Source: CAYMLQ01 sp964390795 (GTDB taxonomy: Bacteria; Verrucomicrobiota; Kiritimatiellia; RFP12; UBA1067). Taken from it: a DNA stretch of 16,859 bases. The stretch is taken from contig CAYMLQ010000092.1 in NCBI GenBank assembly GCA_964390795.1, positions 1 to 16,859 on the forward strand. Reading direction: 5' to 3'. Both the position numbers and the translations under genes were made by a program. The notes under the pieces were generated by a model that searched no databases, was not told the DNA's origin, and saw only the letters and a list, made by a program, of their open reading frames with translations. Of this stretch, positions 7,121-13,031 are shown piece after piece (within the stretch, counting starts at the first letter, position 1; each line of letters starts with the position of its first letter).

Positions 7121-7879
7121 TCACGGGTAGTTCTGGCCCGTCGGGCGGATCATGATCTCGCTGACGTTGACGTGCGCCGGCTGCGCGAGCACCCACGCGA
7201 CGCCGTCGGCGACCTCCTGCGGCTCCAGCAGCTTGCCGAAGTGCGCGATGCTCTTGCCGAAGTTTTCCGCGTCGTACCCCGCCACCTGCTGAAACTCGCT
7301 CACCACGATGCCGGGCATGACGGTGCAGACGCGCACGCCCTTCGAACAGACCTCCTGCCGCAGCGCCTCCGCGAGCGCGCCCACGGCAAACTTGCTCGAC
7401 CCGTAAAAGCCGCTGAAAGGCGAGATGTTGCGCCCCACCACCGAGCCGACGATCACGATGTCCCCGGCCTTCTGCCCGGCCAGATGCTGCCCCACACGAC
7501 GCAGCAGGTGCGCCGTACCCAGCACGTTGGTCTGGTACAGCTCCTGCCACTGCGCCTCGTCGCTGCCGAGAATACCGCCCGCCAGGCCGCGTCCCGCATT
7601 GGCCACAACGATATCGAGCCTGTAGCCGCCCACGCCCCACGCCAGCGCGCGCTCCAGCAGCGCGTCAATGTCGGCCGCCGACCCCGCATCACCCGCCACG
7701 GCCAGCGCCTGTCCGCCCTGCGCCGCGATCTCCGCCGCCAGCTCGTCCAGGCGCTCCTTGCGCCGCGCGTTGAGCACCACCGTCGCGCCCGCCCGCGCCA
7801 GCGTCAGCGCAACCGCGCGTCCGATCCCTGAACTCGCGCCCGTCACCAGCGCCGTCTTGCCAAGAAACACCTTGCTCAT
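7121..7879 (-). CDS. Short-chain dehydrogenase/reductase (classical SDR)
   Basis: The 252-residue product is a standard-length classical SDR. It has the dinucleotide-binding TGASSGIG at 13-20, NAG at 94-96, Asn118, Ser146 in VGS, and the YGSSK pair Tyr159 and Lys163, so the Asn-Ser-Tyr-Lys set is complete. The R40-R41-K41 region after the second strand (LNARRKERLDEL) suggests NADP preference. The overall pattern, with PGIV at 189-192 and IRPTGQNYP at the end, resembles the YdfG-like group that acts on 3-hydroxy acids or sugar derivatives; the real substrate is unknown. I chose the ATG at 7879 rather than the in-frame one at 7915, because MSKVFLGKTALVTG is the usual SDR opening and GAAGGGGAT lies at ribosome-binding distance. 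It is the first of three same-strand genes but not tightly spaced with the next. Confidence 0.92.
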   Translation of the reverse strand: MSKVFLGKTALVTGASSGIGRAVALTLARAGATVVLNARRKERLDELAAEIAAQGGQALAVAGDAGSAADIDALLERALAWGVGGYRLDIVVANAGRGLAGGILGSDEAQWQELYQTNVLGTAHLLRRVGQHLAGQKAGDIVIVGSVVGRNISPFSGFYGSSKFAVGALAEALRQEVCSKGVRVCTVMPGIVVSEFQQVAGYDAENFGKSIAHFGKLLEPQEVADGVAWVLAQPAHVNVSEIMIRPTGQNYP

Positions 7880-7963
7880 CGCCTTATCCCCTTCCGCTGT
7901 ATGAACGCCGGCCACCGCTCACCACACCGAACGTGCGCACCGGCAGCATCACCTGTTTTTACT

Positions 7964-7993
7964 TGTATACCACGGCGCGTTTGGATTTAGCAA
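7964..7993 (-). promoter_or_regulatory. Candidate promoter for the SDR gene
   Basis: On the minus strand TTGCTA (7993-7988) and TATACA (7969-7964) are 18 bases apart, each matching the sigma-70 consensus at four of six positions. Transcription would start near 7957, leaving a leader of roughly 78 bases. The overlap with the 18-bp motif shared with 1120-1137, and the partial symmetry TTGTATACCA at 7963-7972, could mean a regulator binds here. Confidence 0.35.
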
Positions 7994-8003
7994 GCAGCCA
8001 AAG

Positions 8004-8220
8004 AGGAATTTAGGAGTTAGGAGTTGAATGCGCAGCAACCCGCGAAAACAGGGCGTCCTTTTGAATTCAACCCTTCACGGATTTGGGCTTGGCGCAGGAA
8101 ACCTTGTGTCCTCATCACGAAGACAACGAAGACACTATAACTTGACGTTTATCTGATCGTATAAACTCTTCGTCTTCAAGGTATTGAAACTCCTAAATCC
8201 TAACTCCTAAATCCTAACTC
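8004..8220. repeat. Inverted heptamer arrays bounding a repeat island
   Basis: The left array (8004-8025) holds AGGAATT, then AGGAGTT twice. The right array (8188-8220) holds AACTCCT and AAATCCT alternating, four and a half units. TTTAGGAGTTAGGA at 8009-8022 is exactly complementary to 8198-8211, a 14-bp inverted repeat around 175 bases. Inside are GTTGAAT/ATTCAAC arms (8024-8030 and 8065-8071), a tandem 9-mer ACGAAGACA twice (8117-8134), and GTCTTC at 8172-8177, complementary to GAAGAC in the 9-mers. No coding frame or terminal target duplication is evident; it could be a small non-autonomous element or slippage-grown repeats. Confidence 0.6.
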
Positions 8221-8273
8221 GGTTGTGGATTCAGCGAAGTTGAATCGTGCCCCGACATCGTGCCCGTTTGGAC

Positions 8274-8302
8274 TTGACCTCCCCGCAGCCTGTGGTTATT
8301 GT
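8274..8302 (+). promoter_or_regulatory. Candidate sigma-70-like promoter of the racemase gene
   Basis: TTGACC at 8274-8279 (five of six consensus) and TATTGT at 8297-8302 (four of six) are separated by 17 bases. Transcription would begin near 8309, giving a leader of about 58 bases before the ATG at 8367. This placement supports the 8367 start over an in-frame ATG at 8247. Confidence 0.42.
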
Positions 8303-8366
8303 TCCAAGGAACGTGTGTGGTGGCGCCAGCATTGATGTCTCACCAGAACGTATCCGGAGTCTCAGC

Positions 8367-9662
8367 ATGACGACCCACATCTCGCTTCCCTATCATCAAA
8401 CCTCGATGGAGGCCGAACTTCCCACCAGCAGGGTACGGGCGGTCCTCAGCCCAGCCGGGCACTCCGCGGAGAACGCCGCGCGCGCCACGCTTGAGTCCCA
8501 GCAGCAGCGCGTCCGGCAAGCGCTCGACCAGCCGATCGGCTCCCGAAGACTGGAGGAGTTGGCCGCCGGAAAGAAGACGGTTACGGTCATCACCAGCGAC
8601 CACACGCGCCCCGTGCCAAGTGCTATCACGCTGCCGCTCCTCCTGGAGCGGCTGCGTAAAGGCAATCCGGATATCGCGATTACCCTTCTGGTGGCGACCG
8701 GCTGCCACCGGGCGCCCACGGCCCACGAGCTGCGCGCCAAATTCGGCGAAGCCGTCGTGGCCCGCGAGACGTTCATCCTTCACGACTGCGAGGATTTCGC
8801 CAGCCTTCGCCACCTCGGCCGGCTGCCGTCGGGCGGCGCCCTGTGGCTGAACACCTGCGCGCTCGACACCGACCTGCTGATTTCTGAAGGCTTCATCGAG
8901 CCGCACTTCTTCGCGGGGTTTTCCGGAGGCCGCAAAAGCGTCCTGCCCGGCATCGCCGGACGCGAGACGGTCTTGGCCAACCACTGCTCGGCCTTTATCG
9001 CAGACCCCAACTCGCGGGCGGGCAGCCTCGACCGGAACCCCATCCACCGGGACATGCTGTTCGCCGCAGAGAAAGCCCGCTTGGCCTTTATCCTCAACGT
9101 CACGCTGAATGCCGACAAGTCCATCCGCGCGGCCTTCGCCGGCCACCCGGTCGAGGCGCATGCCGAAGGCTGCCGGCAGATGGCGCAGTCCGTCACCGTG
9201 CCGCGCGTCCAGGCGGAGATCGTGATCACCAGCAACGGCGGATACCCGCTGGACCAGAACATCTACCAGGCGGTGAAGGGGATGACGGCGGCGGAGGCGT
9301 GCTGCACAGAAGGCGGCACGATCATCATGGTGGCCGGCTGTAGCGACGGGCACGGCGGCGAAGGCTTTTACCGCGACTTGTCGGCTGCGGAAAGCCCGCA
9401 GTCCCTGCTAAAGAAAGTGCTCGCCGTCCCGCAGGAAGCGACCCCGCCGGATCAATGGGAGTACCAGATTCTCGCGCGAATCCTTTCCAAGCACCGGGTG
9501 ATCCTGGTCACCGGCCTGTGCGACCCGCACATGATCAGCCGCATGCACATGGAGCATGCGGCGACGCTGCAGGAGGCCCTTCGGATGGCGTTGGAATCCG
9601 CCGGCCCGGACGCGCATTTCGTCGTCATCCCGGACGGCGTGTCCGTGATCGTGAAACCCTGA
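8367..9662 (+). CDS. larA: LarA-family nickel-dependent racemase/epimerase
   Basis: The 431-residue product matches LarA in length and motifs. LarA uses a nickel-pincer nucleotide bound to a lysine to racemise lactate; homologues act on other 2-hydroxy acids and sugar acids. Every Lactobacillus plantarum LarA catalytic position I know of is present with a constant offset of six: Asp78 and Arg81 in DHTRP, His114 in GCHR, His180 in EPHFFAG, the cofactor lysine Lys190 in SGGRK, His206 in NHC, Gln301 and Lys304 in IYQAVK. It should therefore be active if cofactor is made; larB, larC and larE are not in the window. The start at 8367 has CGGAGT upstream and fits the promoter at 8274. L-lactate may come from rhamnose breakdown via lactaldehyde, but other hydroxy acids are equally possible, so the symbol denotes the family. 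Confidence 0.9.
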   Translation: MTTHISLPYHQTSMEAELPTSRVRAVLSPAGHSAENAARATLESQQQRVRQALDQPIGSRRLEELAAGKKTVTVITSDHTRPVPSAITLPLLLERLRKGNPDIAITLLVATGCHRAPTAHELRAKFGEAVVARETFILHDCEDFASLRHLGRLPSGGALWLNTCALDTDLLISEGFIEPHFFAGFSGGRKSVLPGIAGRETVLANHCSAFIADPNSRAGSLDRNPIHRDMLFAAEKARLAFILNVTLNADKSIRAAFAGHPVEAHAEGCRQMAQSVTVPRVQAEIVITSNGGYPLDQNIYQAVKGMTAAEACCTEGGTIIMVAGCSDGHGGEGFYRDLSAAESPQSLLKKVLAVPQEATPPDQWEYQILARILSKHRVILVTGLCDPHMISRMHMEHAATLQEALRMALESAGPDAHFVVIPDGVSVIVKP

Positions 9663-9787
9663 CGCCGCGTCACTCGTCCAGCGCTTGAATCCAAAGTATA
9701 AAGCACATTAACGAGGTTACGGAACGTGGCTCGGTCGGTCAAATTACGCCGAGAGGAAGACGGCTCACCCATGCTTCAGGATCAAAA

Positions 9788-10402
9788 ATGAACAAACAGC
9801 AAACCCGGCGCGTCAGCGTGTTCAATGTTCCCAATGCATTATCCCTATACCGCGTTGCGACCGCGCCGGTCATTCTCTACTGCATATTCTCCGACCACCG
9901 CTTGCTGTTTGCGTGGCTGATCGTCATCAACCTCGTCACCGACGCCCTCGACGGTTTCATCGCCAGGCACTGGCATTTGGAGACCTCCATCGGGACGAAG
10001 CTCGACTCGATCGGCGACCTGATGACGGACATCCTTGCCCTGTGCGGCCTGGTCTACTTTGAACACGCGTTTGTTCGCAGCCACCTACTTGCGCTCGGCC
10101 TGCTCTTCGGCATCTCCTTGGCACCCCAGATCCTATCACTCGTGCGCTTCCGCCGCCTGGTCTCCATGCATCTCTACCTGAGCAAGCTCACGAACATCAT
10201 GCTGGCCGTGTTCTTCACTGCGTATTTCCTGGTCGCTTATATTCCTGTACTCTTCTATACGATGATCGTCGTCGGCACCCTTGCCGGCATCGAAGAACTT
10301 GCCGTTCTCTGCGTTGTCAAGGAACACCGGGAGAATGTGCGCGGCCTTTACTGGGTTCTGAAAGGGGTTCAGCTCCCTGATCGTGTTTTAGATCACGGCT
10401 GA
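9788..10402 (+). CDS. CDP-alcohol phosphatidyltransferase family membrane protein
   Basis: This 204-residue integral membrane protein carries the complete family signature D-x2-D-G-x2-A-R-x8-G-x3-D-x3-D: Asp52, Asp55, Gly56, Ala59, Arg60, Gly69, Asp73 and Asp77. Such enzymes displace CMP from a CDP-alcohol, typically CDP-diacylglycerol, with an alcohol acceptor to make phospholipid in the inner membrane. About five or six hydrophobic stretches lie around residues 20-35, 40-50, 80-95, 98-118, 133-152 and 155-175. Length and the N-terminal NVPNALSLYRV resemble phosphatidylglycerophosphate synthase (PgsA) or cardiolipin-synthase relatives, but the acceptor cannot be told from sequence. The start is preceded by CAGGATC. 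It follows the racemase by 125 bases, on the same strand, with no functional link evident. Confidence 0.88.
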   Translation: MNKQQTRRVSVFNVPNALSLYRVATAPVILYCIFSDHRLLFAWLIVINLVTDALDGFIARHWHLETSIGTKLDSIGDLMTDILALCGLVYFEHAFVRSHLLALGLLFGISLAPQILSLVRFRRLVSMHLYLSKLTNIMLAVFFTAYFLVAYIPVLFYTMIVVGTLAGIEELAVLCVVKEHRENVRGLYWVLKGVQLPDRVLDHG

Positions 10403-10404
10403 TT

Positions 10405-10418
10405 CGCGTTTTCACGCG
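10405..10418 (+). terminator. Weak hairpin after the phosphatidyltransferase
   Basis: CGCGT (10405-10409) and ACGCG (10414-10418) can pair around a four-base loop three bases past the stop codon. Only a short, interrupted T-rich stretch follows (GCTTTAACTT), so it is a poor intrinsic terminator. The rest of 10419-10592 shows no gene and no clear promoter. Confidence 0.25.
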
Positions 10419-10592
10419 CAGCTTTAACTTCCCGCTTAATCCCGCAAGCCCTGCAAGTCAAGGCTTCGCGCTGACAATTTCCGTCTTGCGCCGACCGCGC
10501 ACCTGTGCCAATCTTCCCGCTGTCCGTGATCGTCGGTCGTGTGCAGCCCCCTGCCTGGGGTGCGCTTTCAAGGGTTAAAGGGGGATCTTTTT

Positions 10593-13019
10593 ATGAGGGC
10601 ATGGGTTCTGTTGGCGATGGCTGGAGTCACCGGTTGTACATTGGTAAGCGAGCAAACAGCAGCGAGAGAGGAGACGTCCGCATTCGTGTCCGCGAAGCCG
10701 GTGTGGCTCGAAGGCCGGGAGAAGGAGCGGAATGTCTTCGCCGGTTTCCGGGCGACGGTAGACGGCCAGGCGGCCGGGAATGCCGTGGTGCGGCTGACAG
10801 GCTCGACGATCTGCCGCCTCTTCTTGAACGGCGAATTTCTGGGCTACGGCCCCGCGCGCGGGCCGCACGGGTTCTACCGTGTGGACGAATGGCCGCTCAA
10901 GGGCCGCTGCAAGCCCGGCCCGAACGTCATCGCCATCGAAGTCGCGGGTTACAACGCCAACAGCTACTATTTTATCGACCAGCCCTCCTTCCTCCAGGCC
11001 GAAGTCGTGTCCGGAGAGACCGTGCTCGCCTCCACCGCAGGCGCGGGCGCGGCCTTCGAGGCGCAGGCGCTCGACAGCCGCGTGCAGAAGGTGCAGCGCT
11101 ACAGTTTCCAGCGCCCCTTCTCCGAAGTCTACCGCCTGACGCCCGGCTCCGACGCGTGGCGTACGGGCGAGCCCTTCGCCGCGCAGAAGCTGTCCGTCAG
11201 CCCCCCGCGTCCCCTGCTGCCGCGGCTCGCCCCCTACCCGGCCTTCGCCGTGCGGCAGCCGGTGCGCGAAGTTTTCGCGGGCACGGTCAAAAATGACCCG
11301 GACAAGAAAGTGTCCGCCGACCGCACCATCAAGAACATCGGCTCGAAGCTCGCGGGCTATCCCGAGGCGGAACTGGCGACCCTTCCTTACTACGAGGTGC
11401 AGCGCCTGGTGACCGCGACGAAAGTACGCACGGACAAGCCGCTCGGCGCGCAGTCCCGCCTCGCGCTCGCGGACGGCCAGTTCCGCATCATCGACTTCGG
11501 ACGCAACGATTCCGGCTTCTTCGGCGCGACGCTGCGCTGCGACGCTCCGACGCGCGTCCATTTCGTGTTCGACGAGATCCTGGCGAACGACGACGTGAGC
11601 GTGACGCGCCTGAGCTGCTGCAATGTGGTGGCGTACGATCTGACCGCGGCGGGCACCTATCGCGTGGAGTGCTTTGAGCCCTACACGCTGCGCTATCTCA
11701 AGGTCATCGCCGTCGGCGCGGCCTGCGAGGTCTCCGACCTGCATTTCCGCGAGTATGTCAACCCCGCCACGGAACGCGCCGTATTCAACGCCTCCGACGC
11801 GACTTATAACCGCATCTTCGAGGCCGCGCGCGAGACCTTCAAGCAGAACGCGGTGGACACATTCACGGACTGCCCGTCGCGCGAACGCGCGGGCTGGCTG
11901 TGCGACAGCTTCTTCATCGGCCGCGTGGCAGCCGACCTGTGCGGCGACACGCAGATGGAGCGGATGTTTTTCCAGAACTTTCTGCTGCCGCCAAAATTCG
12001 AGTTTCTTACCGACGGCATGCTGCCGATGTGCTATCCGGCGGATCACAACGACGGGGTCTTCATCCCCAATTGGGCGATGTGGTTCGTGGTGCAGTTAGA
12101 AGAATACCTGCAGCGCAGCGGCGACCGCGCCACGGTCGACGCGCTCCGTCCGCGCGTGTTGGCGTTGCTGGACTATTTCAAGCCGTTCAAGAACAGCGAC
12201 GGCCTGCTGGAAAAACTGCCCGGCTGGGTCTTCGTCGAGTGGTCGCACGCCAACAAGCTGGTGCAGGACGTGAACTACCCCTCCAACATGACCTACGCCG
12301 AGGTGCTCGCCTGTGTGGCGCGCATGTACGGCATGCCCGCGCTTCAGGCCGAGGCGGACGCGATGCGAGCGACGATCCGCAAGCAGTCGTTCGACGGCAC
12401 CTTCTTTGTGGACAACGCCAAGCGGCAGCCGGACGGCACGCTCAAGCTCTCCGGCGAACGCACCGAGACCTGCCAGTACTACGCCTTCTTCTTCCACACC
12501 GCCACGCCGCAGACCCACGCCGCCCTGTGGGAGACGCTGCGCGCCGACTTCGGCCCCGACCGGCGCCAGACCCAGAAGCATCCAGAGATCCACTTCGCCA
12601 ACGCCTTTATCGGCAACTATCTGCGGCTCGAGCTGCTCTCGCGGCAAGGCCTGACCGCGCAGATCCTTAACGAGACCAAGGGGTACTTCCTCAAGATGGC
12701 CGAACTGACCGGAACCCTGTGGGAGCACGACACCACGACCGCAAGCTGCTGCCACGGCTTCGCGAGCCATGTCGAGCGGCTCATGTACCGCGACGTACTG
12801 GGCATCCGCTCCATCGACGCGGTAAACAAGAGGATCGCGCTCGGCTTCACCGACGTGCCGCTACAGAGCTGCTCGGGGACCATGCCCGTCGGCGCCGGCG
12901 CGGTGACGGTAAGTTGGCGCAAAACCGGTGACACCTTCTTCTACCGCGTCGCCGTCCCGAGTGGGTTCGACGTGAGCGTTGACACCTCGCGTCTGCCGCT
13001 CAAGGCCGTGCGCGAATAG
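10593..13019 (+). CDS. GH78-like alpha-L-rhamnosidase, predicted lipoprotein
   Basis: From the ATG at 10593 (GGGGGAT upstream) the product is 808 residues. A short hydrophobic leader ends in a lipobox VTGC with Cys15, so it should be a lipid-anchored envelope protein; the longer frame from 10539 would bury this signal. Residues 35-225 and 265-390 look like the beta-sandwich domains that precede GH78 catalytic domains (RLFLNGEFLGYGP at 75-87). The six-hairpin catalytic domain spans about 395-740: TDCPSRERAGW at 425-435 has the putative general acid Glu431, and TLWEHD at 708-713 has the candidate base Glu711. A C-terminal beta domain follows. GH78 enzymes release L-rhamnose by inversion. The acid motif is one residue shorter than the usual DCPQRDERLGW, so specificity could differ. 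It is 12 bases upstream of the DUF4838 gene, an operon. Confidence 0.85.
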   Translation: MRAWVLLAMAGVTGCTLVSEQTAAREETSAFVSAKPVWLEGREKERNVFAGFRATVDGQAAGNAVVRLTGSTICRLFLNGEFLGYGPARGPHGFYRVDEWPLKGRCKPGPNVIAIEVAGYNANSYYFIDQPSFLQAEVVSGETVLASTAGAGAAFEAQALDSRVQKVQRYSFQRPFSEVYRLTPGSDAWRTGEPFAAQKLSVSPPRPLLPRLAPYPAFAVRQPVREVFAGTVKNDPDKKVSADRTIKNIGSKLAGYPEAELATLPYYEVQRLVTATKVRTDKPLGAQSRLALADGQFRIIDFGRNDSGFFGATLRCDAPTRVHFVFDEILANDDVSVTRLSCCNVVAYDLTAAGTYRVECFEPYTLRYLKVIAVGAACEVSDLHFREYVNPATERAVFNASDATYNRIFEAARETFKQNAVDTFTDCPSRERAGWLCDSFFIGRVAADLCGDTQMERMFFQNFLLPPKFEFLTDGMLPMCYPADHNDGVFIPNWAMWFVVQLEEYLQRSGDRATVDALRPRVLALLDYFKPFKNSDGLLEKLPGWVFVEWSHANKLVQDVNYPSNMTYAEVLACVARMYGMPALQAEADAMRATIRKQSFDGTFFVDNAKRQPDGTLKLSGERTETCQYYAFFFHTATPQTHAALWETLRADFGPDRRQTQKHPEIHFANAFIGNYLRLELLSRQGLTAQILNETKGYFLKMAELTGTLWEHDTTTASCCHGFASHVERLMYRDVLGIRSIDAVNKRIALGFTDVPLQSCSGTMPVGAGAVTVSWRKTGDTFFYRVAVPSGFDVSVDTSRLPLKAVRE

Positions 13020-13031
13020 CGGAGAAAACAG

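Larger units (their letters stand above)
7880..8366. other. Divergent intergenic region with repeats and two candidate promoters
   Basis: About 490 bases separate the SDR start from the racemase start. The SDR side holds a candidate leftward promoter (7964-7993). The middle, 8004-8220, holds inverted heptamer arrays and a 9-mer repeat. The racemase side holds a candidate rightward promoter (8274-8302). A reading frame in phase with the racemase is open back to 8247 but it begins upstream of that promoter, reads unlike LarA proteins, and is probably non-coding. No RNA gene was recognised. Confidence 0.55.

Noticed and set aside
8142..8165. TTGACG and TATAAA as a promoter
   Set aside because: The spacing is only 12 bases, too short for sigma-70; the pair at 8274-8302 is better spaced and closer to the gene.
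8247..8366. N-terminal extension of the LarA frame
   Set aside because: The extra 40 residues do not resemble LarA, the extension starts upstream of the best promoter (8274-8302), and the ATG at 8367 has a good ribosome-binding site and gives the usual length.
10505..11296. A 263-codon plus-strand frame overlapping the rhamnosidase start
   Set aside because: Out of frame with the GH78-like protein, Arg-rich without motifs; the lipobox and glycosidase motifs lie in the other frame.
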